Of a DNA stretch of 64,000 nt, positions 10,001 to 19,615 are shown piece by piece. The stretch is from Erythrobacter litoralis (GTDB lineage Bacteria; Pseudomonadota; Alphaproteobacteria; Sphingomonadales; Sphingomonadaceae). The position numbers and the translations under genes are program-made. Numbering within the stretch: position 1 is the first letter of the stretch; the number at the start of each line of letters is the position of its first letter. Location: positions 3,094,501-3,158,500 of the forward strand of contig NZ_CP017057.1 of the NCBI RefSeq assembly GCF_001719165.1, in the 5' to 3' direction. The notes under the pieces were generated by a model. That model ran no database searches. It saw nothing but the letters and a program-made list of their open reading frames with translations, and was not told the origin of the DNA.

Positions 10001-11659
10001 ACCCCGGGCGTCGGCCTCATCTCCCCGCCGCCGCATCACGACATCTATTCGATCGAGGATCTCGCCCAGCTGATCCACGATCTCAAGAACGTGAACCCCG
10101 AGGCGCGGATTTCGGTGAAGCTCGTCTCCGAAGTCGGCGTCGGCACGGTCGCTGCCGGCGTATCCAAGGCGCGCGCGGACCATGTGACGATTTCCGGCTA
10201 TGACGGCGGGACGGGCGCGTCGCCGCTCACATCGCTCACCCATGCCGGGAGCCCGTGGGAAATCGGCCTTGCCGAAACGCAGCAGACGCTGCTCCTCAAC
10301 GATCTGCGCAGCCGCATCGCGGTGCAGGTCGATGGTGGGCTTCGCACGGGGCGCGACGTCGCTATCGGTGCGCTATTGGGCGCGGACGAATTCGGCTTTG
10401 CCACCGCCCCGCTGATCGCGGCGGGCTGCATCATGATGCGCAAATGCCATCTCAACACCTGCCCGGTCGGCGTCGCCACGCAGGACCCGGTGCTGCGCGC
10501 GCGCTTCATGGGCCAGCCCGAACACGTCGTGAACTACATGTTCTACGTCGCCGAGGAGCTCCGCCAGATCATGGCCGAAATGGGCTTCCGCACGGTCGAC
10601 GAGATGGTCGGCCGGGTCGACCGGCTCGATTTCACGCGGATGGACCGCCACTGGAAGGCGCGCGGGATCGATCTTACCCGCATCCTCCACCGCGTCCCGC
10701 TCGCCGACAATGCGAGCCTGCGCAACACCGACGTGCAGGATCACGGGCTCGATGCCGCGATGGACAATGTCCTGATCGAGGAGTGCCGCGAAGCGATCGC
10801 GAACGGCACCCCGGTCGAACTTCGCCACGACGTCCGCAACGTCAACCGCACGGTCGGCACGATGCTCTCGGGCGAAATCGCGCGCGCGCGCGGCCATGAA
10901 GGCCTGCCGCCCGACACGGTGCGCATCCACCTTACCGGGGTCGCAGGCCAGAGCTTCGGCGCATGGCTCGCGCATGGCGTTACGCTCGATCTGGTGGGCG
11001 ATGCGAACGATTATGTCGGCAAGGGCCTGTCGGGCGGCCGCATCGTCGTGCGCCAGCCAGAGGGCGTTCCGCGCATCGCCTCTTCCAACATCATCGTTGG
11101 CAACACCGTCCTTTACGGCGCGATCGCGGGCGAGGCCTATTTCGGCGGCGTCGCGGGCGAACGCTTCGCCGTCAGGAATTCGGGCGCGATCGCGGTGGTC
11201 GAAGGCACGGGCGACCATGCCTGCGAATACATGACCGGGGGCGTCGTCGTCGTACTCGGCCAGACCGGGCGCAATTTCGCCGCCGGGATGAGCGGCGGGC
11301 TAGCCTATGTCTACGACCCCGAAGGCACGTTCTCGAAGCTCGTCAACCACGCGCAGGTGGACCTCGCACCGGTAAGCACCGAACCCGACCGCGAGGAAGG
11401 GCTGGGGCGGCCGTCGCAGCGCGCGCGTTCGGTCCACGATTTCGGCATGGGCGACATGCTGCGCCACGATGCCGAAAGGCTGCGCATCCTCGTCGAACGG
11501 CACCAGCTCCACACCGGCAGCGCGGTCGCGGGCGAAATGCTGGCCGATTGGGACAAGGCGCTTTCGAATTTCGTCAAGGTCATGCCGCGCGATTACAAGC
11601 GCGCGCTCGAAGCGCTCGAGGCAGAGCGGCTCGAAGCGGAAAGCGTCGCGGCGGAATAA
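7019..11659 (+). CDS. gltB: Glutamate synthase (NADPH), large subunit
   Basis: This 1546-residue protein has normal length for the alpha subunit. The type-II glutamine amidotransferase domain starts after propeptide removal at Cys19 (HDACGVG). The central and FMN-binding synthase domains follow ([14 protein letters not shown] near residue 1060). The 3Fe-4S cysteines are in [15 protein letters not shown], and a C-terminal GXGXG beta-helix domain ([11 protein letters not shown]) completes it. It transfers the glutamine amide nitrogen to 2-oxoglutarate, giving two glutamate, with electrons from GltD. gltD follows 18 bp downstream. The window also encodes GlnE, which controls glutamine synthetase. 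Confidence 0.98.
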   Translation: MGYPASQGLYDPRNEHDACGVGMVAHIKGAKSHAIIQQALEILEKLDHRGAVGADPLLGDGAGLLIQIPDPLFRRWADEHGHDLPQPGDYAVAMCFMPQDDAARDFVSKSFETFTEKEGQRFIGWRDVPVTLDGLGDAVIESMPVIRQAVIARGESCADQDAFERKLIVIRKQVQNPLAQLEVKKDLPGLTETYLPSFSSRTIVYKGLLLATQVGSFYDDLRDPDCVSALGLVHQRFSTNTFPSWRLAHPYRFMAHNGEINTVRGNVNWMNARRRTMESELLGPDLDKMWPIIPHGQSDTACLDNALELLLAGGYSLPHAMMMLIPEAWAGNDLMDPDRRAFYEYHAALMEPWDGPAAVCFTDGRQIGATLDRNGLRPARYCVTKDDLVCLASESGVLPFAEEEIVRKWRLQPGKMLLIDLEEGRIIEDEELKADLARAEPFAKWLEQAQFKLEDIDHIEPDLAAVPEGPTSLLERQQAFGYTQEDLARFLEPMGVKGDDPVGSMGTDTPLAVLSDRSRLLYDYFKQNFAQVTNPPIDPIREELVMSLTSMIGPRPNLLGHDAGTHKRLEVDQPILRNEDLAKIRSVEEALDGAFRCATIDITWDAETGAEGLEMALKEMCWAATEAVLQDHNILILSDRTQDKDRVPMPALLATAAVHHHLVRQGLRMQTGLVVETGEAREVHHFCVLAGYGAEAINPYVAFETLEDLRARKHPDLSSEEVQRNYIKGVGKGIRKVMSKMGISTYQSYCGAQIFDAVGLSSEFVDKYFTGTASMIEGIGLAEVAEEALRRHAQAYGDNPLYKSMLDVGGIYQFRLRGEQHAWTPENIAKLQHAVRGNKPKDYEEFAASINEQSERLLTIRGLLEFRKADEPLPLEEVEPASEIVKRFSTGAMSFGSISHEAHSTLAIAMNRIGGRSNTGEGGEEPFRFKPMESGDSMRSRIKQVASGRFGVTTEYLVNSDDIQIKMAQGAKPGEGGQLPGHKVDKRIGAVRYSTPGVGLISPPPHHDIYSIEDLAQLIHDLKNVNPEARISVKLVSEVGVGTVAAGVSKARADHVTISGYDGGTGASPLTSLTHAGSPWEIGLAETQQTLLLNDLRSRIAVQVDGGLRTGRDVAIGALLGADEFGFATAPLIAAGCIMMRKCHLNTCPVGVATQDPVLRARFMGQPEHVVNYMFYVAEELRQIMAEMGFRTVDEMVGRVDRLDFTRMDRHWKARGIDLTRILHRVPLADNASLRNTDVQDHGLDAAMDNVLIEECREAIANGTPVELRHDVRNVNRTVGTMLSGEIARARGHEGLPPDTVRIHLTGVAGQSFGAWLAHGVTLDLVGDANDYVGKGLSGGRIVVRQPEGVPRIASSNIIVGNTVLYGAIAGEAYFGGVAGERFAVRNSGAIAVVEGTGDHACEYMTGGVVVVLGQTGRNFAAGMSGGLAYVYDPEGTFSKLVNHAQVDLAPVSTEPDREEGLGRPSQRARSVHDFGMGDMLRHDAERLRILVERHQLHTGSAVAGEMLADWDKALSNFVKVMPRDYKRALEALEAERLEAESVAAE

Positions 11660-11677
11660 GGCTCAAGGGATACGCAA

Positions 11678-13114
11678 ATGGGCAAGGAAACCGGGTTTCT
11701 CGAACTGGATCGGCGCGAACGCGACTATCTCGATCCCTCCGAGCGGCTGAAGAATTACCGCGAATTCGTCGTCCCGCCGGACGATGCGACCCTGGCCAGG
11801 CAGGCCTCGCGCTGCATGGATTGCGGGATTCCGTATTGTCACAATGGCTGTCCGGTGAACAATCTGATCCCGGACTGGAACCATCTTGTCTACGAGAACG
11901 ACTGGAGGAATGCGCTCGACCTGCTGCATTCCACCAACAATTTCCCCGAATTCACCGGCCGCATCTGCCCGGCGCCTTGCGAGGCGAGCTGCACGCTCAA
12001 CATCGTCGACCAGCCGGTCACCATCAAGTCGATCGAATGCGCCATCGTCGATCGCGGGTGGCAGGAAGGCTGGATCACGCCCCAGCTTCCCCAGCGCAAG
12101 ACCGGCAAGTCGGTCGCCGTCATCGGTTCGGGCCCGGCAGGCCTCGCCGCCGCACAGCAGCTCGCGCGTGCCGGGCACTCGGTCACCGTGTTCGAGAAGT
12201 CGGACCGCGTCGGCGGGCTGCTTCGCTACGGCATTCCCGACTTCAAGATGGAAAAGCACCTCATCAACCGCCGCTGCGTGCAGATGGAGGCCGAAGGGGT
12301 CACCTTCCGCACCAACAAGGAAGTCGGCGTCGACATCTCTTTCAAGACGCTGGATGAGAATTTCGACGCGATCGTGCTTGCCGGTGGAGCCGAGGATGCA
12401 CGCGCTCTCGCCATTCCGGGCGCGGAAATGCCGGGCGTGCGCCTCGCGATGGAATTCCTGACCCAGCAGAACAAGCGCGTCGCGGGCGATGACGAAGTCC
12501 GCGCGGCCCCGCGCGGCTCGCTCCTCGCCACAGGCAAGGACGTGGTCGTGATCGGCGGCGGCGACACCGGATCAGACTGCGTCGGCACGTCCAACCGGCA
12601 GGGCGCGAAAAGCGTCACCCAGCTCGAAATCATGCCCAAGCCTCCGGAAAGGGAAGACAAGGCGCTGACCTGGCCCGACTGGCCGCTCAAGCTGCGCACC
12701 TCCTCGAGCCACGAAGAAGGCGCCAATCGCGACTGGGCGGTGCTGACCAAGCGCGTCGTCGGCGATGGCGAAAAGGTCACCGGCCTCGAATGCGCGCGGG
12801 TCGAATGGGTGAACGGCGAAATGCGCGAGATCGTCGGCAGCGAATTCACGATACCCGCCGATCTCATCCTGCTCGCCATGGGCTTCACCGGTCCGAAGAA
12901 GGCGGGCCTGCTCGAACAGGCGGCGGTCGAACTGACCGATCGCGGCAACGTCAAGGCCGACACCGACAATTACGCCACCAACGTTCCGGGCGTGTGGGCC
13001 TGCGGCGACATGCGGCGCGGGCAGAGCCTCGTCGTGTGGGCGATCCGCGAAGGCCGCCAGGCGGCCCGCGCGGTGGACGAGGCGCTGATGGGGGCCTCTG
13101 AACTGCCGCGCTGA
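11678..13114 (+). CDS. gltD: Glutamate synthase, small subunit
   Basis: This 478-residue beta subunit carries the N-terminal cysteine clusters for two 4Fe-4S centres ([14 protein letters not shown] and CPAPCEASC). An FAD-binding GxGxxG ([15 protein letters not shown]) follows, then an NADPH-binding motif ([13 protein letters not shown]). It oxidises NADPH and passes electrons through FAD and the iron-sulphur centres to GltB. Spacing after gltB is 18 bp, so the pair is an operon. After its stop, GCGGCC-TT-GGCCGC can pair but has no T-run, so a terminator is not convincing. Confidence 0.97.
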   Translation: MGKETGFLELDRRERDYLDPSERLKNYREFVVPPDDATLARQASRCMDCGIPYCHNGCPVNNLIPDWNHLVYENDWRNALDLLHSTNNFPEFTGRICPAPCEASCTLNIVDQPVTIKSIECAIVDRGWQEGWITPQLPQRKTGKSVAVIGSGPAGLAAAQQLARAGHSVTVFEKSDRVGGLLRYGIPDFKMEKHLINRRCVQMEAEGVTFRTNKEVGVDISFKTLDENFDAIVLAGGAEDARALAIPGAEMPGVRLAMEFLTQQNKRVAGDDEVRAAPRGSLLATGKDVVVIGGGDTGSDCVGTSNRQGAKSVTQLEIMPKPPEREDKALTWPDWPLKLRTSSSHEEGANRDWAVLTKRVVGDGEKVTGLECARVEWVNGEMREIVGSEFTIPADLILLAMGFTGPKKAGLLEQAAVELTDRGNVKADTDNYATNVPGVWACGDMRRGQSLVVWAIREGRQAARAVDEALMGASELPR

Positions 13115-13191
13115 CGGCGAAGGGCGCGCCTGAGAGCAGACTGTTCGCTTGCGGCCTTGGCCGCGCCGCGTTCCGATCCGCGAAAGCCGAC

Positions 13192-13974
13192 CTAACCCTG
13201 CCCGCGTCCGCGTTCCTGCACGGCGGCGCGGCGGGCCTCCACATCTGCCGGAGAGACAGCGCTGTTCGCCGCGCTCGAGCGTTCGGCCTCAATCGCCATG
13301 CCCTCCGAAAAACTGGCGGCATAGCCATCGTCGATCAGGCGCTTGTACCCGGCGAGGAAGGCGGGGTCGATCTGCGCCATGTCCGCCGCTAGCCGACGCG
13401 CGAACGGCAGGAGATCCGCGGGCGTGGTCACGTGATTGACGAGGCCCCAGTCCTGCGCCGTCGCGGCGTCGAGGAAATTGCCGGTGAAGGCGAGTTCCTT
13501 GGCCCGGCTGATGCCGATCATGCGCGGCAGCTTCTGCGACAGGCCCCAGCCCGGCACGATGCCCACGCGCGCATGTGTGTCGGCGAAGCGGGCCGTGCTG
13601 CTCGCGATCAGCACGTCGCAGGCCAGCGCGACCTCGAACCCGCCGGTGATCGCGACGCCGTTCACCGCCCCGATAACGGGCTTTGCGCAGACCTCGATCG
13701 CGCGCACCGGGTTGTCGGCGGGGTCGGTCGCGTTGGCGCTGCCCAGCGCCCCTTGATCGCTGCCCAGTTCCTTGAGGTCGAGCCCGGCGGTGAAAGCCCG
13801 CTCGCCCGCACCGGTAAGGATCACGGCGCGCACGTCCTCGCGCGCGTCCACCTCGACCATCACTTCGTAGAGCCGCCGTCTGAGCGCGCGGTTCAATGCG
13901 TTCATTGCCTCCGGGCGATTGAGCGTCACGGAGGCGATGCCGCCTGCAACATCGAGCAGCACTGTATCGGTCAT
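13192..13974 (-). CDS. Enoyl-CoA hydratase/isomerase (crotonase) family protein
   Basis: This 260-residue crotonase starts MTDTVLLDVAGGIASV at 13974, just after the stop of the DksA-like gene. The oxyanion-hole segments are FTAGLDLKEL and VAITGGFEVALACD. The first catalytic Glu is kept (Glu114 in GGFE). The second, normally in a PE-x-x-LG motif, is replaced: the aligned stretch is FADTHARVGIVPG, with His134 where Glu is usual. Hydration through the standard two-glutamate mechanism is therefore doubtful; an isomerase, hydrolase or atypical hydratase is possible. Acyl-CoA binding looks intact. Confidence 0.85.
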   Translation of the reverse strand: MTDTVLLDVAGGIASVTLNRPEAMNALNRALRRRLYEVMVEVDAREDVRAVILTGAGERAFTAGLDLKELGSDQGALGSANATDPADNPVRAIEVCAKPVIGAVNGVAITGGFEVALACDVLIASSTARFADTHARVGIVPGWGLSQKLPRMIGISRAKELAFTGNFLDAATAQDWGLVNHVTTPADLLPFARRLAADMAQIDPAFLAGYKRLIDDGYAASFSEGMAIEAERSSAANSAVSPADVEARRAAVQERGRGQG

Positions 13975-13984
13975 GTCATTCCCC

Positions 13985-14320
13985 CTATCCGCCGCCGGCA
14001 GCGCAGCTGACACAGGTCGCCGCGCTCGGATCGTGGTCAAGCCGCTTTTCCGCGATTTCCTCGCCGCAGGTGGCGCACCAGCCCCATTCGCCCTCGTCCA
14101 GCCGCGCGAGCGCCGCCGCGACCCGCCGCCGTTCGCCTTCGCGCCGGCGTTCCTGCGCCTGCGCCATGGCCTGCTGCTGCATCGCGTCCATCCGCGACAG
14201 GCGCCCGACGCTGTCCTGCTGGAGCGTAACGGGAGCGCGTCCCTCGGCCCCGGCGCGGTCCTCCTCGTCGAGCTCGGATGCTCGGCGCTCGAGCCTCTGT
14301 CTCGCTTCGTCCTCTGTCAT
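13985..14320 (-). CDS. TraR/DksA-family zinc-finger protein
   Basis: This 111-residue protein begins MTEDEARQRLERRASELDEE. It has a charged coiled-coil-like helix pair and a C-terminal four-cysteine zinc ribbon (CATCGEEI ... CVSC). It is shorter than true DksA (about 150) and resembles the small alphaproteobacterial relatives. Such proteins reach into the RNA polymerase secondary channel or act as small zinc proteins. It precedes the crotonase by 10 bp on the same strand and follows ung. Whether it keeps the acidic tip needed for ppGpp-linked control is not clear. Confidence 0.82.
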   Translation of the reverse strand: MTEDEARQRLERRASELDEEDRAGAEGRAPVTLQQDSVGRLSRMDAMQQQAMAQAQERRREGERRRVAAALARLDEGEWGWCATCGEEIAEKRLDHDPSAATCVSCAAGGG

Positions 14321-14362
14321 GGGCGCGACTGTCCTACAGCAGCCCCCGCGACGCAAGCCGCG

Positions 14363-15058
14363 TCACAGCGACCAGTCGATCGCGCCCCGCCCGTTCGCCT
14401 CGAGAAATTCGTTCGCCTGGCTGAACGGGCGCGAGCCGAAGAAACCCGCATAGGCCGAAAGCGGGCTGGGATGGGGCGAGGTGAGGACAAGATGGTGCGC
14501 CCCCCTGCCCAGCCCCGGCACGCGCCCCGCCTTTTTCTTCGCATGGCTGCCCCACAGGATGAAGACGGTGGGCTGCCCGTTTGCCGCCACCGCGGCGACG
14601 CAGGCATCGGTGATCGCGTCCCAGCCGCGCCCGGCATGGCTGCCCGCCTGCCCCGCCTCGACCGTCAGCGTGTTGTTGAGCAGCAGCACGCCCTGTTCGG
14701 CCCATTTCGACAGGTCGCCCGTCTGCGGTCGCGCAAGGCCGAGATCGCTTTCCAGCTCCTTGAAGATGTTGACCAGCGAGGGCGGCGGTCGGACGCCGTG
14801 GCGCACCGAAAAGGCAAGGCCATGCGCCTGCCCGGGCCCGTGATAGGGATCCTGTCCGAGGATCACGACGCGCACCTTGTCGAGCGGGGTCATGGCGAGC
14901 GCGGCGAGCCGGCTCCCCCGCGGGGGATAGACCTGCTTGCCCGCTGCCTCCTCTCCCCTAAGCCACCCGCCGAGCCGCCGCGCCTCGGGCGTGCCGAGAA
15001 CCGGATCGAGTGCCGCGCGCCAGCTTTCGGGGACGGGATCGGAGGCATGGTCGGACAT
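14363..15058 (-). CDS. ung: Uracil-DNA glycosylase, family 1
   Basis: This 231-residue enzyme removes uracil from DNA in base-excision repair. The water-activating Asp70 is in GQDPYHGPGQAHGLAFSV. The uracil-recognition segment LLLNNTLTV and the C-terminal HPSPLSAYAGFFGSRPF loop (catalytic His) are both present. The start at 15058 (MSDHASDPVPE) is chosen because an earlier in-frame start would run into the rnd promoter region. It is divergent from rnd and upstream of the DksA-like gene. Confidence 0.96.
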   Translation of the reverse strand: MSDHASDPVPESWRAALDPVLGTPEARRLGGWLRGEEAAGKQVYPPRGSRLAALAMTPLDKVRVVILGQDPYHGPGQAHGLAFSVRHGVRPPPSLVNIFKELESDLGLARPQTGDLSKWAEQGVLLLNNTLTVEAGQAGSHAGRGWDAITDACVAAVAANGQPTVFILWGSHAKKKAGRVPGLGRGAHHLVLTSPHPSPLSAYAGFFGSRPFSQANEFLEANGRGAIDWSL

Positions 15059-15140
15059 GGCTCTCAGTCTACGCCGTCCCCGCCACGCCGCGCCACTCGG
15101 CCCTTCCCCTCTATCCCCAATCGGCGTAGGGCGATTGCCC

Positions 15141-15761
15141 ATGACAGTGCATTTCCACGAAGAAGACCTGCCCCCCGGCGTGCTCGCCGGGACCGGCGCG
15201 CTCGCCGTCGATACCGAGACGATGGGCCTTGTCACCCACCGCGACCGGCTGTGCCTCGTTCAGATTTCCGACGGGTCGAGCGATGAACATCTCGTCCGGT
15301 TCGCTCCGGGCAGCGATTACGCCGCGCCCAATCTCAAATCGGTGCTGGCCGACCCCGCTCGGCTCAAGCTCTACCATTACGCCCGTTTCGACCTTGCCGC
15401 GCTGCATTACTATCTCGGCGTGATGGCCGCGCCCGTGTTCTGCACCAAGATCGCGAGCAAGCTCACGCGCACCTATACCGACCGCCACGGGCTCAAGAAC
15501 CTGACTGACGAACTGCTTGGCGAAAGCATTTCCAAGCAGCAGCAGAGTTCCGACTGGGGCGGGCCCGAACTGAGCGAGGCGCAGCGCGACTACGCCGCCT
15601 CGGACGTGCGTTTCCTCCACCGGCTGCAGGACGAACTGACGAAGCGGCTGGAGCGCGAGGGGCGCATGGAGATCGCGCAGGCCTGTTTCGACTTCCTCCC
15701 CACCCGCGCCCTGCTCGACATCGCCGGATGGGCCGAGCACGACATCTTCAGCCACAGCTGA
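15141..15761 (+). CDS. Ribonuclease D-like 3'-5' exonuclease
   Basis: This 206-residue protein is just the DEDDy exonuclease domain without the HRDC domains of full RNase D (about 375 residues). The catalytic acids are Asp24 and Glu26 (AVDTETMG), the Asp of YHYARFDLAAL, and the Tyr/Asp of DYAASDVRFL. The short form is typical in alphaproteobacteria and often precedes the lpt genes, as here (lptC starts 16 bp after the stop). It would trim or degrade structured RNA 3' ends in the cytosol. Confidence 0.9.
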   Translation: MTVHFHEEDLPPGVLAGTGALAVDTETMGLVTHRDRLCLVQISDGSSDEHLVRFAPGSDYAAPNLKSVLADPARLKLYHYARFDLAALHYYLGVMAAPVFCTKIASKLTRTYTDRHGLKNLTDELLGESISKQQQSSDWGGPELSEAQRDYAASDVRFLHRLQDELTKRLEREGRMEIAQACFDFLPTRALLDIAGWAEHDIFSHS

Positions 15762-15776
15762 TGCCCCGGTGATGCC

Positions 15777-16460
15777 ATGGTGAGCGAGCCCATCGCGACG
15801 CGCAAACGCATCGAGACCGACGAGGCGAAGGCGCTGCGATCGAAGCGGCAGCATTTCGCCGCGCCCGGCGGATCGCACGATCGGCTGGTCGGCTTTCTCG
15901 CGCGCGCTCTGCCGGTTGGCGTCGGGATCGTCGCCGGTCTGATGGTGATAACGCCCCTGTCCCCGCGCGGCGAGGTGAGCTTTCTGCTCGACCGCAACAA
16001 GGTGGCGATGATCGACGAGCGGCTGAGCGTCGACAACGCGATGTATCGCGGGCGCGACGATCGCGGGCGGCCGTTCTCGCTGATGGCGGGCGAGGCGGTG
16101 CAGCGATCGAGCGCGGAGGGGCTGGTGCGGATGGAGGATCTCGTCGCGCAGATCCTGCTGCCCGAAGGCCCCGCCCGGCTCGCCGCACAGGGCGGCGTCT
16201 ACGATATCGACGCCGAAGTGGTCGATGTTCTGGGCCCCGTCCGGCTGACGGCGGCGGACGGCTATTCGATGACCGCACGCGGGGTCTCGGTCGATCTCAG
16301 GCAGCGCCTAATGACCGGCGACGAGGGGGTCGAGGGCGCGGTCCCGGCGGGCACCTTTTCGGCGGATACGATCCGCGCCGACATCGCCGCGCGCACGCTG
16401 ACGCTCGAAGGCAATGCGCGGCTCACCATGATTCCCGGCAAGCTGAGGATGCCGCAATGA
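15777..16460 (+). CDS. lptC: LPS export ABC transporter periplasmic protein LptC
   Basis: This 227-residue bitopic protein has a charged N-terminus, one transmembrane segment (about residues 40-60, LARALPVGVGIVAGLMV), then a periplasmic beta-jellyroll. It includes PRLTAADGYSMTARG-like strands. It links the LptBFG transporter to LptA for moving lipopolysaccharide across the periplasm. The stop codon overlaps the lptA start (ATGA). It is part of the rnd-lptC-lptA unit. Confidence 0.9.
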   Translation: MVSEPIATRKRIETDEAKALRSKRQHFAAPGGSHDRLVGFLARALPVGVGIVAGLMVITPLSPRGEVSFLLDRNKVAMIDERLSVDNAMYRGRDDRGRPFSLMAGEAVQRSSAEGLVRMEDLVAQILLPEGPARLAAQGGVYDIDAEVVDVLGPVRLTAADGYSMTARGVSVDLRQRLMTGDEGVEGAVPAGTFSADTIRADIAARTLTLEGNARLTMIPGKLRMPQ

Positions 16461-17023
16461 CCCTTTCGCCCGATCACGTTTCCCGCCCGTTCGCCCGCAC
16501 CGCCATCGCCTGGGGTGCGGCGGGCTTTCTCGGCACTCTGGCGCTGACGGGGGGCATCGCCTCCCATGCGCAGTCGATCGCGAGCCACAATTCGCGCGCG
16601 CCGGTGAACTACGCCGCCGACCGGATCGAACTGCAGGACCGCGCCAACCGGGTCGTGCTGTCGGGCGGGGTGGTGATCGACCAGGCCGACCTCACGCTCA
16701 CGGCGGCGCGCACTATCGTCAGCTATGATGACAGCGGCGACCTCAGGATCGACCGCATCACCGCGACTGGCGGCGTCGTCGTCACCCGCGGCAACGAACG
16801 CGCCAGCGGATCGAGCGCGATCTACGATTTCAACCGCCGGATCATAACCATGGCGGGCGATGTGCGCCTCAAGCGCGGGACCGACACATTGAACGGCGGG
16901 CGGCTGGTGATCGACCTCGAAAGCGGGCTGTCGAGCGTCGACGGGCGTGCCTCAGGAAGCGGGGCGAGCGCCCCCCCCGGCGGGCGCGTGACGGGAAGCT
17001 TCCAGGTCCCGCGAGAGGACTGA
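16457..17023 (+). CDS. lptA: LPS transport periplasmic protein LptA
   Basis: This 188-residue protein has an N-terminal signal (hydrophobic residues 15-38, ending near SHAQS) and an OstA/LptA beta-jellyroll. Repeated strands are visible as ADRIELQDRANRVVLSGGV and ARTIVSYDDSG. Several LptA subunits form the periplasmic bridge that receives lipopolysaccharide from LptC and delivers it to LptD/E (lptE is at 19616). The 4-base overlap with lptC indicates coupling. No lptB follows; instead a broken sugar-transferase gene lies on the opposite strand. Confidence 0.9.
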   Translation: MTLSPDHVSRPFARTAIAWGAAGFLGTLALTGGIASHAQSIASHNSRAPVNYAADRIELQDRANRVVLSGGVVIDQADLTLTAARTIVSYDDSGDLRIDRITATGGVVVTRGNERASGSSAIYDFNRRIITMAGDVRLKRGTDTLNGGRLVIDLESGLSSVDGRASGSGASAPPGGRVTGSFQVPRED

Positions 17024-17084
17024 ACGCGCGATCGCGAGGGCCCCCGCGCAAGTCGGTCCGCAAAGGCGGCCTCGATCGGCGCGC

Positions 17085-18430
17085 TCAATACGCATTCGCG
17101 TGGCGCAGAACCAGGACCGTCTTCAGCAGGATCTCCATGTCGCGCATCAGCGACCAGCCGGAAATGCATTCGAGATCGGCCTGCAACCGATTCGTGAGGT
17201 CCTTCTCCTCCTCGGTCGCCCCGCGATAGTCGCGCACCTGCGCAAGTCCGGTGAGGCCGGGCTTGAGGCAATGACGCTGCCAGTAATTAGCGTCGATGTC
17301 CCAGAACAGCTTGTTGTTCGCCCTGCTTCCCAGCGCGTTCGGGCGCGCGCCGACGACCGACACCTCGCCTTTCAGCACGTTGATGAGCTGCGGCAGTTCG
17401 TTGATCGAGGTGCGCCGGATGAAAGCGCCGATCCGGGTGATGCGGTCATCGTCGCGCGCGGTCGAACGGTCGCCGTTGGTATTGAGCCCCTCCGCCCGCA
17501 TCTAGCGGAATCTGTACATCTCGAAGAACTGGTTGCCGCGCCCCATCCGGCGCTGGACGAAGAAGACGGGGCCGCGATCCTCGAACTTTATCAGGACGCC
17601 GATCACCAGGAAAAGCGGCAACAGCGCGATCAGCGCGCCCGCCGCGACGGCGATGTCGGACGCCCGCTTGAGAACGCGCGAGCGCAGGCTCAGCGGCCCG
17701 TGCGAGACGACCAGGGTGGGGCGGTCCTGGTCCTCGTAGCGATGCACCCCCACCGCGCCGAGCCGGTGGGCCGGCTCGCTCACGATCTCGCCATAGACGC
17801 CCGCCGACTTGAGCAGCACGGCCCAGCCGGTCGCGCATGTAGGGATAGTGGATAGTGGCTCGACGGATCGAGATCGTATTTATCGGCCGAAACCGCCGTC
17901 ACCCCGGCCAGCGCGAAGCTCAGCCCGCCGTACTCGATAATCAGTTCAATGCGCACGCAGCCCTGCCAGAACCGCTCGATCGCAAGCGGGACTAGCCGCC
18001 TCAGGACAACCAGCAGTAGGGCGGTCAGCGCGAGGCCAAACGTCACTGAACTGCGGCTGAACTGGGCATTGGACTTGGTGTAGAAGGCGACAAAATTGAG
18101 CGGCGCCGCCGACAGGTCGAACGCGGTCAGCGTCTTGCGTACGGCAAAGCCCCAGTCCGTCAGGGCGCGCATGCCATAGGTGCGGTTGTAGAGTGCGATG
18201 GTGAAATAGAGCGGTACCAGCGTCTGCGTGGCGAGCATGGTGCGAGGGTCCCATCAACCCGCGCCCGAGATCAGCCCGCCGAACGAAAAGCCCATCTGGA
18301 TCAGCAGCCCGTCGAGCAGCAGCAGGACGATATAGGCCCGCAGCCGCCGCCGCTCGAGCGACGGCAGGGCCTTGCGATCCACGTCATCGGGTTCGCTCGC
18401 TCGCGCCAGATCGGTGGTGAGTTCGTTCAC
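17085..18430 (-). pseudogene. Broken exopolysaccharide priming sugar-phosphate transferase
   Basis: This is the remains of a polyprenyl-phosphate glycosylphosphotransferase (WcaJ/EPS-E type), normally about 450-480 residues. Reading from GTG 18430, the first membrane segment (RRRLRAYIVLLLLDG) ends at an in-frame TGA (18254-18256). The same frame resumes (WDPRTMLATQTLVPLYF) to SSHYP. There a tandem duplication of GGATAGT (17843-17856) shifts the frame. The next frame gives YMRDRLGR, and a deletion near 17821-17826 (CTGGGC at the joint) drops about 20 codons and shifts again. The catalytic domain (FFVQRRMGRGNQFFEMYRFR) then hits TAG at 17502-17504, where Ser (TCG) is expected before MRAEG. The C-terminus ([10 protein letters not shown]) is intact. 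It is therefore not functional as one chain. Confidence 0.88.
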
Positions 18431-18543
18431 GCGCTATCGCACCCCCGCATAGTGCGACCCCCGACTACGTAGAATCACTTATCGGTTTAGTAAGCATAAG
18501 CAGGGTGTTTTTGCAGGTGCGAAGAGCGTGTCGCCCTGTTTCG

Positions 18544-19608
18544 CTATCGCCTCGCGGCAAAGCGGGCGATCTGCGCGAGGTCCTGCGCCAGCAGCAATTC
18601 GGCCGCCTGGCTGTTGGAGAGCAGGGCGCGGTGCAGCGCGACCAGCCGGGGCACCAGACGGTCGAGCCGGCGGGCGTTCGATCCGGGCCGTTCGGGCAGG
18701 CTCCAGCGGGCATATTGGTGGGCGACCTCCTTCTCCTCCTTCCAGAAGATGCCGAGCCTTGCCCTTGCCCCCTTGTCGAGATTGCCGAACGATCCGCGCG
18801 GGCCGACCTGCGCCATGATCCGTGCCAGCAAGGCCGCACGCCGTTCGAGCGCGAGCAGCAGCCCGACCGGGTTGAGCCCGTGTTCGCGCATCCGCCTGAG
18901 TTCGCCCGGAAGCAGCCCGACTTCCCCACCGAGCACTGCGTTGACGACCGGCTGGAACCCGTCCTCTTCCGTCGCAGCGCCGATCGCGTCGAGATCCTCC
19001 GCCGTCGCGGGCCGCGGCGCCTGCGGGTCGGCGCCGACATAAAGCGCGAGCTTGTCGACCTCTGACCGGGCTAGCCGCAGGTCGAGCCCGGAAGCGCCCG
19101 CGATCCGTTCGGCAAGGTCGCCGCCGAGCCGCAGCCCGGCGGCATCGGCCATGGCCCTGACCGCGGCGGCAACGGTCGAAAGGTCGGGCGGATAGAACAT
19201 GCCGACCAGCGCATCGCCGCGCTTTTCGAGCAACTTGGCGCTGCGCGACTTGTCGGTGGCGCTGCTGGCGACGACTATAACCGGGGCGGCCTCGCCCGCG
19301 CCCGCATCGCTCGTCTCGATCATGACCGAAAGCGCATCATGCGCCTCGTCGCCGCTCGCGCGCACGATGATGTGGCGCTTTTCGCCGAACAGCGAGGCCG
19401 AGCGCGCCTCGTCGCCGAGCCGGGCGGGATCGCCTTTCAGTTCCGCGCCCGACAATTCGACCCGCTCGCCCGGATCGGGAAGGGATTCAACGACGCTGTT
19501 CGCCGCCGCCCATGCGCCCGCCTCGTCCGGCCCGCAGAAAAAGAAGATCGAGGCCTGCGAAGCCGTGCGCGGCAGGCCCCGGGCGAAGTCCTTCTGGGTC
19601 GCCTTCAT
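18544..19608 (-). CDS. holA: DNA polymerase III subunit delta
   Basis: This 354-residue protein is the clamp-loader delta subunit, which opens the beta sliding clamp. The start at 19608 (MKATQKDFARGLP) is the first ATG after the lptE stop, with 7 bp between genes. The N-terminal AAA-like fold is degenerate as usual (FFFCGPDEAGAW instead of a Walker A), and a conserved LARSEVDKLALY segment lies near residue 180. It is last in the order DUF3576-leuS-lptE-holA. Confidence 0.9.
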   Translation of the reverse strand: MKATQKDFARGLPRTASQASIFFFCGPDEAGAWAAANSVVESLPDPGERVELSGAELKGDPARLGDEARSASLFGEKRHIIVRASGDEAHDALSVMIETSDAGAGEAAPVIVVASSATDKSRSAKLLEKRGDALVGMFYPPDLSTVAAAVRAMADAAGLRLGGDLAERIAGASGLDLRLARSEVDKLALYVGADPQAPRPATAEDLDAIGAATEEDGFQPVVNAVLGGEVGLLPGELRRMREHGLNPVGLLLALERRAALLARIMAQVGPRGSFGNLDKGARARLGIFWKEEKEVAHQYARWSLPERPGSNARRLDRLVPRLVALHRALLSNSQAAELLLAQDLAQIARFAARR

Positions 19609-19615
19609 CGCGCCG

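Noticed and set aside
13120..13190. A terminator after gltD (GCGGCC-TT-GGCCGC)
   Set aside because: The loop is only two bases and no T-run follows, so an intrinsic terminator cannot be supported.
17085..18430. Sequencing errors as the reason for the broken transferase
   Set aside because: One error could explain a frameshift, but a 7-bp duplication, a deletion and two stop codons within 800 bp are too many; still worth resequencing.
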